Shown: piece by piece, positions 56,372-64,000 of the stretch
How positions within the stretch are numbered: position 1 is the stretch's first letter
How the letters are laid out: each line of letters opens with the position of its first letter
NCBI RefSeq assembly: GCF_029227915.1
Contig: NC_079879.1
Coordinates: 27,782,501 to 27,846,500, forward strand
Direction: 5' to 3'
Length of the DNA: 64,000 nucleotides
Source: Hydractinia symbiolongicarpus
Taxonomy: Eukaryota; Cnidaria; Hydrozoa; Anthoathecata; Hydractiniidae
Position numbers and translations under genes: made by a program
Notes under the pieces: model-generated
The model's input: the letters and a program-made list of their open reading frames with translations, nothing else
What the model was told of the DNA's origin: nothing
Databases searched by the model: none

Positions 56372-57036
56372 TCAAGGTAATTTATTTCGTTGTACTTTTG
56401 GAAACGGTCGCAATTCTTTCTCCACTAAACCCGAAATGAGATGGCTTCTCATCTGCTGCACATCAAACTGAGCTTCAATGGGCGATTTTCCATCCAGAAT
56501 TTCGGCTGCGTAAGCAATGGCAAATACGCCACAGTTGAAACCGTCTTCTTGCATTTGAACAGGAAGAAATGACATTGTAAGTTTTCCAGTTGAGGTGTCT
56601 ATGAATCTTCGATAGAGTGCGTTTAAACTCCTCAATCTATACTGACCAGCTTTGTTTTTCAAGCTGTCGCAAATTTGAACACGGTCACAGGAACAAAAGG
56701 AGGGTAGCCAGTGTTGATTTCCGTCATGTAGCAACTGTATGTGCTCGTTACTAAGTGCTCTGAATGGATAATTTATTTTCTTTCTCGAATTTAGCACTGA
56801 CTGGAAGCGGTCTATTTTGTCTAAAGCTTGGCAGAGAAGTTTTTGGGCATCGTCCATTATGTTATCGTTAAACCAGGCATCTTTAGATATCAAAATATTT
56901 TTATCTTCTTCTTTTAAGTAATAAAACTCTTTTTGTAACCAGAACACGATATCTTCGTTTTTAGAGAGTGATTCAACAACATTCTTCCAGTAAATTTTGA
57001 TGTACCATGGATAATTTTCTTTCCAAAGAATAAGCT
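56372..57036 (-). pseudogene. Ulp1-like cysteine protease (C48-type) relic
   Basis: A frame of about 220 codons, open from just after a TAG near 57037 and without an ATG near its start. Ulp1-type proteases cleave ubiquitin-like modifiers in host proteins; related domains are common in transposon- and virus-encoded proteins. Counting from the GTG at 56947, visible catalytic elements are GNQHW (His79), an Asp in ICDSL (Asp94), and MQEDGFNCGVFA with the oxyanion Gln133 and nucleophile Cys139, then RSHLI…KELRPFPK. All three catalytic positions are present. The lack of a start codon, of neighbouring exons and of the rest of the protein suggests a fragment of a mobile-element protein. An exon of a host gene is possible. 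Confidence 0.6.
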
Positions 57037-57540
57037 AAGCTGATCTCCATTTCTTTTCGCTGATAAGATTTGATATGTCTAAGATAAGTCCGCTATTTTG
57101 ACCAAATACTTTCGTCAATTTTCTGACACTAACCTTGACCAGATTTTGACGATAAGAGTGCTCGAATTCTTCATGCGTCTAACTGTAAACACGTGATGAC
57201 TTTTACATCATCTATAAAACTGGAAAAGCCATTTTTAATCTCACTGGCGAGGTCTAGTACAACCGCCGCAATTCTCGAAAAGTCCTCTAAAACAAGGAGA
57301 CCTTTTTAGAGGATTTACAGTATATGGTACAATGCGGGGGTCTGTTTAGGTTTACAACTAAAACCCTGGGGTTGTTACGCCATTCGTATCGCGTCGTATC
57401 GTAGGGTATCGCGTCTCGGATATTTTGATGCGCTATTGGACCCTCCTTTACCTTTGAGCGAAAATGAAAAGGTATGTGAAATTGTTTATAGTAGTATTTT
57501 CTCAGTCCCTGTGTCATGTTAAAATTACTTTGAATTTAAA

Positions 57541-57655
57541 TAAGCCCTCATGGGGGCTTATTCGGGAGTGGGGGCTTATTTGTCAAAATGGGTTTTGGAG
57601 GAGGGGGCTTATTCGGGAGAGGGGGGGGGGGTATTCAGGAGTGGGGGCTTAATCG
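57541..57655 (+). repeat. G-rich minisatellite
   Basis: Four to five units of GGGGGCTTATTCGGGAG(T/A), with an internal 13-G run. The plus strand carries many G-runs and could form a G-quadruplex. Confidence 0.8.
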
Positions 57656-59986
57656 ATCATTTACAGTACTAAAAAGCTGTATCTGTTATAGGCTCAGTAA
57701 ATAGCATAGTAAATAGCATTCAGATTATAATGTAAAACGTTATAAGATGGAGAGTGAATGTTTTACTAAGAATTAATTTGCTGATGTGTTTGCCGGACCC
57801 TCCGAGGTATAATTTGGTTGACTCTTAGTGTTAGCTATATGTGTTGTAGTCTGTCCCAGGCAAGGAAGATAAGCAAGGGACCTCGGATCAATTATTTACA
57901 GTATTTAAAAGCATATATACAAAGAAACATGATGTATGTGTTTCTGTTCTACCTGGAGTTATTCACTTACTGTATTGATTAGTGGCAGGAATAAACAAGC
58001 AAGCTGTCCCCATGCCTGAACTGCTCTACCCTGGGAAACTGAAAACTGTGTACTAGTTTTTCCCCACCCCTAAGATGATATTCCAGCAGCCCAGTCAGAC
58101 TTAACTACCTGAAAAGATTTATGACTAGTGGTCATCAAAATCACCATTGCCCTAATTCTTAACCCTAGAGTCAAAGTTTTAAACAACAGGTTCTTTATAT
58201 ACACAAAGGCATGAATATTTTTTATTAAGTTAAGAAAGTTTTTCACCACCAAAAAACCAAAAAGGGAAATCTCAAGATTCATGATTCACTTCTTTTTTAA
58301 TCATCGACTACATACAAGAACGTCTGTTGTTTTTATTCTTCTTTGGTGCTGTGAACATTTCCCAAATTGATGTGGACTTTTGGTTACAACTAAAAAAAAA
58401 AAGAAGAAAGAATTGTTGCCATTCGTAAAAGATTTTTCCTTGCAAATAAAGTTTTTTACAAAACGTCCCAAAATTACAATTCAGAAAATTCTTTGTTGCA
58501 AATTTTCACCTGTTTTGACCTTGCTAAACTTTTTGTCAGTAAAAGTTTCTGCCTCTAAAATATAACTAACAAGATACCAGGAACAATAACTGCTTGCTTC
58601 GCGCATTGCTACTTTTAAATTTATTCTTTCAAAAATGTTAAAATAATCCTGGGATATTTAGAGAAGGGTTGAGAGATAACATAAGGAGATGTATTTGTTA
58701 AAAATGCTATGTTTAAAGCTTTAAGAAGGTAATTAATACCTTTAAAAAGATTTTAAAGTCATTTTGTTGCTTCGAGTTGCTTTATGTAGATATAATAAAC
58801 TTATATGTTTCTATGCAAAATTTTGAAGCGTATATATAGCTATAGCTGGTATTTCTAATCCATATCCAGCTCTAGTTGATGTATTTCGTTCACCTCTGTT
58901 GAAATACTACTCCTTGATCCTTGTTAACCGTAGAAGAATGTGCTGTATAACTTTTAAAATTATTTTTAATTTTACCAGGTTTTATATTCCTTTACTCTAC
59001 TATTTCTCTCTATAGCAAAGTTTTATTTCTTTAGGTCAGATTGTCCTTTAAAAATGTTTTTGGCTCAATTGGGAAAGGATAATATGGGTACGCATAATAG
59101 ATTTCAAGCGATGAGCAGATAGGAATTTCTTGCCAAAATAAGCAAAATTTGAAATCAGACACATCTCTAAAGCAGATAAAATCTCTGGTCCAATACGTGT
59201 TCGCTTTAAAGAGGTTCCACTGTATTTCAAATTAAATAAATTTCCCTCGGTTTAGTCCTCTAAGGTTCGTAGATTCTGGGTGCCACTTTTTCTGTAAAAG
59301 CGCATCAGTATAATGTGGGGAGGGAGGTAAATATTATTTTTTGTACAAATTGTGCCAAACATTCTTTAAACACAAAGCTTGTAATTAAATTAACGAAACA
59401 GATACACCTGGAAATTATAAGAAATAATAACTATATAATTTAAATTGTTCGAATGAGAAAAACACAGCACTCTACAAATGTGGTACTGGAAGATGTAACT
59501 TGTGCTTGCCTGGGAAAGTAGCGATTCAAAGAGCCAACGCTAACACCCTCTTAAAGAAGTGTACAGAACTTATTTCAAAACTTCGCCATAGAAACAAATA
59601 TTGTGATAATATTAAGTAACGGGTTGTGTTCTTTATTGGTAATTGTTTCTTTGGTATGATGCTGTGCAGAATATGTTATATTATTCCAGAGATAGGGAAA
59701 TGTATGTTCTAGCGCAGTCGCCTGCGCGTCACAGCAAGCCACAGCAAATCCCCGATCATTTAGTACCATCCAGCACCATACCATGTTTGGCTAGAGAATT
59801 CAAAGGGCAAAATCCCTAATGGGCAGTGCAGAGTAAGGTTAATTCCCTAATAGGTAATGACGTCATAAAATGCATCAAATGATTCCAAAATTCTAGCGCA
59901 GAGGGAATTTCCTATAAAATACTAACGTCATCAAAAATCAACGCATGCGCAGTAAATCTCGGCAATCTTTGGTACTTGTTTAAACG
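57656..59986. other. Non-coding stretch left of the compact gene cluster
   Basis: No gene is supported. A CTAGCGCAGTCGCCTGCGCGTC segment near 59709 has tRNA-like box A texture but no matching box B. TAATTCCCTAAT and GGGAATTTCC words at 59840-59915 may mark an element edge. Confidence 0.35.
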
Positions 59987-59997
59987 TATATATAAAA
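59987..59997 (+). promoter_or_regulatory. TATA-like box before the first gene of the cluster
   Basis: TATATATAAAA lies 32 nt upstream of the ATG at 60029. It is a good match to a TATA box, though in AT-rich DNA such matches are common. Confidence 0.4.
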
Positions 59998-60028
59998 TGG
60001 TACTCTGTTACTGGTGCTCTGTAGAAAT

Positions 60029-60268
60029 ATGCGACAAAGTCAGGTGCCCCATGAGATACAACCCCCCACAGGTGAGTACAAAACACAGGTAAGTACAAAC
60101 ACATTCTGCCTGGCTTACACGGAAGGCCGAAAGTTATATGATAGTGCGTATGAAATATCGCTGTGGCTGTTGAAAAGGCGCTACAAGGGAATTCCTGCTT
60201 CGGATTGGAGACACCTCAAAAGATTTCGGGGTGACCTGACGCAAAAAGAATTCCTGGCATTGGCCTGA
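60029..60268 (+). CDS. Small basic protein, first gene of the compact cluster
   Basis: 79 codons from the first ATG (the frame continues upstream only through a non-ATG codon). The C-terminal half is helical and charged: YEISLWLLKRRYKGIPASDW…FRGDLTQKEFLALA. I do not recognise it. It is the leftmost of four plus-strand genes in 1 kb and is followed by hairpin 1 after 4 nt. The GTGAGT and GTAAGT near 60070 look like splice donors, so processing of the transcript is possible. Confidence 0.45.
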   Translation: MRQSQVPHEIQPPTGEYKTQVSTNTFCLAYTEGRKLYDSAYEISLWLLKRRYKGIPASDWRHLKRFRGDLTQKEFLALA

Positions 60269-60272
60269 AACG

Positions 60273-60299
60273 TTATCTTACAACATGGTTGCAAGATAA
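60273..60299 (+). other. Intergenic hairpin 1
   Basis: TTATCTTACAA / TTGCAAGATAA around a CATGG loop: 11-bp arms with one mismatch. It lies 4 nt after one stop codon and 14 nt before the next ATG, and is followed by an AATAA run that merges into ATG. Confidence 0.75.
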
Positions 60300-60313
60300 T
60301 ACTACTATAATAA

Positions 60314-60595
60314 ATGAGTTGTTTCAAGACGCAGGACATGTGCAACAGGGCCATTGAAAAGGAACCCTGGCTGCTGAAGTATGTGCCGGACTGGCTCAAG
60401 ACGCGAGACATGTGTAACAAAGTTGTTGAAAAAGATCCCTGGCTGCTCATGTATATACCGGACCGGTTCAAAACGCAGGACATGTGTAATGAAGTTGTTA
60501 AAAAGAATCCACGCATGTTCGAATATATACCGATTCAGTTCAAAACGCAGGAAATGTGCAATAAAGCTGTTGAAAAGGATCTCGAGGTGGTTTAA
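60314..60595 (+). CDS. DUF4116-type repeat protein
   Basis: 93 codons made of four tandem repeats of about 24 residues: (F/L)KT(Q/R)(D/E)MCN..(V/I)EK(D/E)PWLL.Y(V/I)PD. This is the DUF4116 repeat, known from bacteria, large DNA viruses and mobile elements; its function is unknown. Larger relatives carry many more repeats, so this is a short form. The last repeat is cut off after KAVEKDL. The ATG is the first codon, and the first repeat starts at residue 4. The frame is intact. Hairpins of the same sequence precede both this gene and the next. Confidence 0.75.
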   Translation: MSCFKTQDMCNRAIEKEPWLLKYVPDWLKTRDMCNKVVEKDPWLLMYIPDRFKTQDMCNEVVKKNPRMFEYIPIQFKTQEMCNKAVEKDLEVV

Positions 60596-60635
60596 TATGT
60601 GTAACGTGACATGCGCGAGAACATGTGAAATAGGT

Positions 60636-60660
60636 TATCTTACAACATGGTTGTAAGATA
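60636..60660 (+). other. Intergenic hairpin 2
   Basis: A second, better copy of hairpin 1: TATCTTACAA / TTGTAAGATA, perfect 10-bp arms with the same CATGG loop, 12 nt before the next ATG. The tail TATAATAAATG is shared with hairpin 1, so a module of hairpin plus start region has been duplicated or conserved. Confidence 0.78.
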
Positions 60661-60672
60661 TTAGTATAATAA

Positions 60673-60879
60673 ATGTGCATTTACTGTCAATCAAATTTCA
60701 ATAGACTTAGAACTTTAGTATTCATGACATTTATGGCCGGTACTGGTCTCTCTTTGCCACTTATAGCTTTAGCATGCGTGAAAGAACCAGAGAGGGAGAG
60801 GTATATTAAGCAGAGGATTAAAGACCTATGGGATCAGCTTAATGCCTTAGAAGATGATCGTTCTTGTAATTGTAAATGA
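60673..60879 (+). CDS. Small membrane protein
   Basis: 68 codons. A CxxC near the N terminus (MCIYC) is followed by a hydrophobic segment of about 22 residues (LVFMTFMAGTGLSLPLIALAC) and a charged helix (ERERYIKQRIKDLWDQLNALEDD). Predicted one transmembrane helix, with the charged tail as a possible coiled coil. I do not recognise it. The next gene starts 1 nt after its stop. Confidence 0.5.
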   Translation: MCIYCQSNFNRLRTLVFMTFMAGTGLSLPLIALACVKEPERERYIKQRIKDLWDQLNALEDDRSCNCK

Positions 60880-60880
60880 A

Positions 60881-61030
60881 ATGGAGCATTGTAACGACTG
60901 TGAAAGGGTACCCGATGCATATGACAGGTGCACCTGCGGACGTAGGCTCGTGGTAAGCGGTAAAATGTTATGCTGGTACTGCTACCGTGAATACACCACA
61001 TATAATGGGGTGGCTGCGTATGTACAATAA
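60881..61030 (+). CDS. Cys-rich microprotein (zinc-ribbon-like)
   Basis: 49 codons. The N-terminal part carries C-N-D-C, C-T-C-G and C-W-Y-C, that is, a CxxC … CxC … CxxC arrangement within 33 residues, with aromatic and basic residues between. Such spacing suggests a zinc ribbon or knuckle. The start follows the previous stop by a single base (TGA-A-ATG), as in tightly packed viral or bacterial gene sets. It is intact. The function is unknown; DNA/RNA binding or protein docking are guesses. Confidence 0.5.
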   Translation: MEHCNDCERVPDAYDRCTCGRRLVVSGKMLCWYCYREYTTYNGVAAYVQ

Positions 61031-61129
61031 CATGCAATTCTCTGCAATCGTTCGAAATTCACAATAAACAAGATGCTACAATTTGAGAATGGCTTGTCAA
61101 ACCTAAATTATTCTACTAATTTGCTGCCA

Positions 61130-61608
61130 CTTTTACAGACATTAACGATATCAATGTGGACTACCTGACGGTTTCAGATCCCATTCCCGCCAACGGGGGG
61201 TAAGGATCAACGGTACATTTTAGGATACCAGACACGGGACCTTGTGGTAGCCCTGACAGTAAAATCACCTAAAATCTGGTCCCTGCATGGAGTGACCCGG
61301 CACAACGCCAACGCAGTACCAGCAATGAGTCTCGATTTCGAAGAATCTGGTCCAAAATCGAGGAATTGATTTCTGAGCAATTGATGACAGAGCCTGTAAA
61401 AAAAGACCGTTACGTGAACGCTAAACTCAAGTATTACAAGGATGCAATCACAACAAAATTCTATGGTACGCCGGTACCCTATGATGAGCCCTGCCAAGTT
61501 GGCTATTTCATCAGTATATGTGCAAGGCAAAAACTACTACCCTCAGGTACACATTACAGAATGCCGGTATAAGGACTTTAAAAAGAATGGCTGCTGAGTG
61601 GGGATTAA
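61130..61608 (+). pseudogene. Decayed conserved element protein
   Basis: Plus-strand coding texture in three frames: DINVDYLTVSDPI, then SKIEELISE, then TEPVKKDRYVNAKLKYYKDA and TKFYGTPVPYDE in an open piece to 61572, and finally SVYVQGKNYYPQVHI in another frame, ending near 61608. I have seen the 'MTEPVKKD.Y.NAKLKYWKD' type in cnidarian repetitive ORFs, but its function is unknown. Stops near 61200 and a frame change near 61490 break it. Confidence 0.5.
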
Positions 61609-61614
61609 AAAACC

Positions 61615-61649
61615 ATATATTTTATAGGTCTTGTACCTATAAAATATAT
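61615..61649. terminator. Perfect 15-bp hairpin between convergent genes
   Basis: ATATATTTTATAGGT / ACCTATAAAATATAT around a 5-nt loop. It lies 7 nt after the plus-strand coding region and 51 nt from the end of the minus-strand gene, so it could serve as a two-way 3'-end signal. In giant viruses and some virophages AT-rich palindromes mark transcript 3' ends. I infer a similar role by analogy only. Confidence 0.6.
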
Positions 61650-61699
61650 ACCAAATTAGGGTCTATACTCAGGTGGAGACTCTAGGTACCGCTTACATA

Positions 61700-62250
61700 C
61701 TACGCAGGTCGAAGGCTTTTTAAAATCTCATTCTGCATCTCTTTCCTGCCCTCATCACGGCCCATCGCAACTAACTGGGCACGCTCCTGTCCGTTGATGC
61801 TGTTCACGACACGGTTAAATCGCTGCCGCATCTGTTCCTTTAACAACATACATATTTCCTTTCCACGGCTAATCAGGCTGTACTCGTAGTCACTAATCAC
61901 ACCGTTTTCCATTGCCTTTGAGATCACATCAACAATGGAGTTCAGTTTACTTTCCGCGAGTAGCCTTATGTCCTCATGCTTCTTACTCTTAACCCCAAGC
62001 CTTTTCGAAGCGTTTCGGAGACCTGCCTGACCTATCCTGGCTGCAATCGTGAGCTCCCCCCATAGCTATAGCTAAAGGGACTCCCAGGCCCGACGCTATG
62101 GCTCCGATACCGAGTCCGGCGTAATCACACTTATGCCAAGCAGACCATGATCACAAAAGCGTACCCAGGTGCCATGCATCTTGAATTTCTTGGCGAACTT
62201 GTCCCGCTCCTTGGTCTCATTCCGCAGGTATTTTTCAATATCATCGATTT
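61700..62250 (-). pseudogene. Conserved element protein with hydrophobic middle
   Basis: Read on the minus strand: IDDIEKYLRNETKERDKFAKKF, then a hydrophobic Gly/Ala/Ile-rich middle (about 62110-62040), then KKHEDIRLLAESKLNSIVD and ISKAMENGVISDYEYSLI, ending at 61700. The pattern 'K..KH..I..LA..KLN.I…S.A..D..IS..E' is one I associate with repetitive cnidarian ORFs, probably a structural or membrane-linked protein. At least one frameshift in the hydrophobic middle and a stop at the junction with the preceding gene (near 62249) show decay, unless the stop separates two genes. Confidence 0.5.
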
Positions 62251-62984
62251 ATTTGAGTCTGTAGATCTGGCTCTCCTCCTGCATATCAGCGCCCTGCGCA
62301 GGCGCACTCAGTAAATTTGGGTACAGTTTGGCTACATCGCTCATCTTTATTCTATGAGAATGCACATGGTTAGGCCGGTTCTTTTCATGATGGTAGACGT
62401 CCGTTAACATGAATTCGAGACGGTCCGTAGAGCCCTTAAGCGGAAGGTAAATAGAGGTGTCAAAATCCCAAGTCAGCATGTCCCCCCAAGCGTTTAGCTC
62501 CTTAGTGGGAAGCAAGGCCAAAATTTTTTTACCATTAAGTAGGCAGTCGTCTTCATCCAACTGCGGACAGACGAGTCTCCGTTCTGTTATAGGCATCATG
62601 GTCACCGCTCGTGTAGTACTTTTTAGCGGGGTCGTATGGTAGACCAAGGAGCTCCTGTAGGGGTCTGCTAATAACCACCGTATACCCGTCACTGACACGG
62701 AGCCTGCAGAGTCTAATTTTCAAGACAAGAAGCTTAATCTTATCTTCCGCCTGGCTAATGACAATAGTCGCGATATCCTCTATTCTGTACAAGCAATTCA
62801 TAATCTTGATACAAGTCACCCTTTGGTCAGGCCCAACCCTACGAATGGTAAAGTCGTTGTTGCTGTACAGATTAAGCCATGCAGGTCTAATACTGATGGA
62901 TTTCAGGGCTATTCTGCTATCCTGTCCAAGATAATCCTCGAATATAGTAGGCTTTTCGATATCGGTGATGTTCAGTTGTTTCAT
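62249..62984 (-). pseudogene. Unknown element protein, frameshifted
   Basis: It starts at ATG 62984 (MKQLNITDIEKPTIFEDYLG), and the first ~110 codons read well: ISIRPAWLNLYSNNDFTIRR…LRVSDGYTVVISRPLQELL. Near 62640 the frame shifts, and the rest continues in another frame: RLVCPQLDEDDCLL, KILALLPTKELNAWGDMLTW, FMLTDVYHHEK…, ending before the stop at 62249. The β-strand-rich texture would suit a structural protein, but I cannot name a family. The start codon lies inside hairpin 4. An intact relative would be about 240 residues. Confidence 0.5.
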
Positions 62985-63008
62985 CCCTTTCTTCTAAGAA
63001 AGGATGAA
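62980..63008. other. Hairpin overlapping a start codon
   Basis: TTCATCC-C-TTTCTT / AAGAAAGGATGAA: 13-bp arms with one bulged C and a 2-nt loop. The ATG of the minus-strand gene (62984-62982) is inside one arm. In RNA of either strand this would put the start codon or the preceding 3' end in a stem. Confidence 0.65.
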
Positions 63009-63056
63009 CATATACTCATACAACCCCAAGGCAAACTACAAAAGTAACAGGGGAGA

Positions 63057-63535
63057 ATGGCCACTTGGTATTACAAATTTGGAGCACCAGGATCTCTACG
63101 TGTCCACGGAGTCCCATATTTCTGTGGTCTTTCCCAAGTTTACAAAGTATGCCATCAAGGTCCCAACAACCTACCTTGATGACCCCGTTCAATTGGGGTA
63201 GAAAGGGCAAGCGCTGGACTATTGGAACATTCAGCAACAACATTTTAATAGCACCCGCCAATGCAATTATTGGCATCCGGCTTGATTTAAATAACAAACC
63301 TATTGTGAGGCATGCCGCACCTCCCATACATACTATACCACCTACACCTCCAAGGCATACTATCGGACACTTGGCAGATGCCATATCACCCTCCTAAGCA
63401 TGCTACACTTATTACACCTCCCATACATACTCCCGATCATACCATACAGGCTATACCATCTATACTTCCTAGGCCTACTACATCGCCTCCCATACCCGAA
63501 CAACCACAAAATCAACACGAGGATCCAAGACTGTA
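63057..63535 (+). pseudogene. Proline-rich element protein, frameshifted
   Basis: Plus-strand pieces in order: FPKFTKYAIKVPTTYLDD (about 63127-63180), KGKRWTIGTFSNNILIAPAN and IIGIRLDLNNKPIV (63200-63305), then a Pro/His/Ile/Thr-rich tail with PPIHT repeats, ending QNQHEDPRL at 63535. Pieces sit in different frames, with changes near 63180 and 63390. Unknown function; the tail resembles surface or linker proteins. Confidence 0.45.
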
Positions 63536-63589
63536 ATGATCATAACAGGGGTGGGGATCATCATTGCCTACACCTGGCTTAAAAAATAG
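63536..63589 (+). CDS. 17-residue hydrophobic peptide, TAATG-coupled
   Basis: MIITGVGIIIAYTWLKK; the ATG overlaps the stop of the preceding frame (TAATG). A single hydrophobic helix followed by lysines resembles small viral membrane peptides. It is too short to be sure it is a gene. Confidence 0.25.
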   Translation: MIITGVGIIIAYTWLKK

Positions 63590-63591
63590 GT

Positions 63592-63792
63592 CTATTTCCT
63601 GATATATAGCACGACAAGGCCGGCTACCGCCACAACGGCCATATACAGGTGTTTTGCAGCATATCCAACGACTGTTGCAACTACCCTCAGGAGGAAGGAG
63701 ACTACGGTACCCATGACTCCTGGTAATGCGATACCCGCCTTACCTGCCAGATATTTCAGGAAGTTTCCGAGCCTTTCAAGTTGTTTCTCCAT
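63592..63792 (-). CDS. Membrane protein with Gly/Ala-rich N-terminal region
   Basis: 66 codons from ATG 63792: an amphipathic start (MEKQLERLGNFLKYLAGKAG) and two hydrophobic segments (GVMGTVVSFLLRVVATVVGY; HLYMAVVAVAGLVVLYI). The frame stays open about 30 codons upstream through a GGGGAAAGPAGG-type low-complexity stretch to a TGA near 63885, so the real protein may be longer. It is convergent with the 17-residue peptide, with stop codons 2 nt apart. I associate this Gly/Ala-rich-plus-hydrophobic layout with virion-linked membrane proteins of Polinton-like elements, but that is only an analogy. Confidence 0.45.
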   Translation of the reverse strand: MEKQLERLGNFLKYLAGKAGIALPGVMGTVVSFLLRVVATVVGYAAKHLYMAVVAVAGLVVLYIRK

Positions 63793-63864
63793 GAACCCTT
63801 TTCCAGCCCCATCAGCGGCACTTCCTCCTGCAGGACCTGCCGCGGCACCTCCTCCCCCCTTAAC

Positions 63865-63985
63865 GGCTATAAATATGTTGCTTTTGTATCATCTCCGATT
63901 CCTCGTCGGTCTCCTTTAAATCAATCCGTTTTTCAAGGTCGCCTTTGCCTCTTTTATCTCTTTATCAAGGCTGTCTTAATTCCAC
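63865..63985 (-). pseudogene. Broken upstream part of the membrane-protein gene
   Basis: The minus strand reads EIKEAKATLKN in one frame and then DLKETDEESEMIQKQ in another, a charged helical segment just upstream of the Gly/Ala-rich stretch. It probably belonged to the same protein, or to the end of its neighbour. The gene set continues past the window edge. Confidence 0.35.
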
Positions 63986-64000
63986 TGGCCCCCATCTCTT

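Noticed and set aside
59700-59760. tRNA-like or SINE-like segment CTAGCGCAGTCGCC…
   Set aside because: Only a weak box A is present, with no box B at the right distance.
55978-59930. GGGAATTA / TAATTCCC words as terminal inverted repeats of a 4-kb element
   Set aside because: The similarity is limited to the short word and does not extend; no target duplication.
63016-63384. 122-codon minus-strand frame rich in Gly and Cys
   Set aside because: The plus strand carries recognisable protein blocks and a proline-rich tail; the minus frame is its complement (PPI/CCG codons read as Gly).

Overview
The window is AT-rich, intron-containing eukaryotic DNA dominated by transposable elements. I infer a cnidarian, probably a hydrozoan. 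The support is indirect: single-exon class A GPCRs, the mix of RTE-like and CR1/L2-like LINEs and ADD-type retroelement debris, a DUF4116-repeat element of a kind I associate with cnidarians, and strong 3' splice acceptors placed just before start codons, as expected from spliced-leader addition. No rRNA gene, intact tRNA gene or CRISPR array was seen.

Host-like genes: a divergent 7TM receptor (5971-6822 +); a four-exon secreted protein (13317-15841 +) with signal peptide, long Ser/Thr/Lys-rich prodomain, RRRR cleavage site and Cys-rich C-terminal domain resembling IL-17-type cystine knots; a minus-strand run of METTL18 (22067-22903), MBIP (23567-24505) and the Pol III subunit CRCP/RPC9 (25802-26176); a second class A GPCR (35947-37041 -); a BAF (BANF1)-like exon (42529-42768 -); and an unassigned candidate exon (43306-43545 -).

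Mobile and repeated DNA, left to right: a head-to-tail pair of non-autonomous Helitrons (1542-2870); two copies of one SINE family (about 4.85 kb + and 10.27 kb -); a 127-bp tandem array; a 3.5-kb array of a 44-bp satellite with higher-order structure (16.2-19.7 kb); a Harbinger-like element with a MADF remnant (20173-20818); a full-length-looking LINE with a PHD-like finger and a 2A-like motif (26.5-29.7 kb -); a terminal-inverted-repeat element containing a nested TA-flanked MITE (31651-33972); a decayed ADD-type retroelement (39.07-40.27 kb -); a LINE fragment split by a hAT-like element (44.6-46.7 kb); an RTE-like LINE (46.7-52.86 kb +) interrupted by a TIR element and by a 2.5-kb CR1-like LINE whose target duplications restore the host LINE's reading frame; and a Ulp1-like protease relic (56.4-57.0 kb).

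The right end (about 59.98-64 kb, open at the window edge) is the least familiar part. It is a compact cluster of small genes on both strands, spaced 1 nt apart or overlapping. It includes a DUF4116 repeat protein, a Cys-rich microprotein, proline-rich and membrane proteins, and intergenic hairpins placed at gene starts or between convergent genes. Several of its genes carry frameshifts. I read it as a decayed virus-like or Polinton-like element, but no polymerase, integrase or capsid gene is in view, so the class is open.
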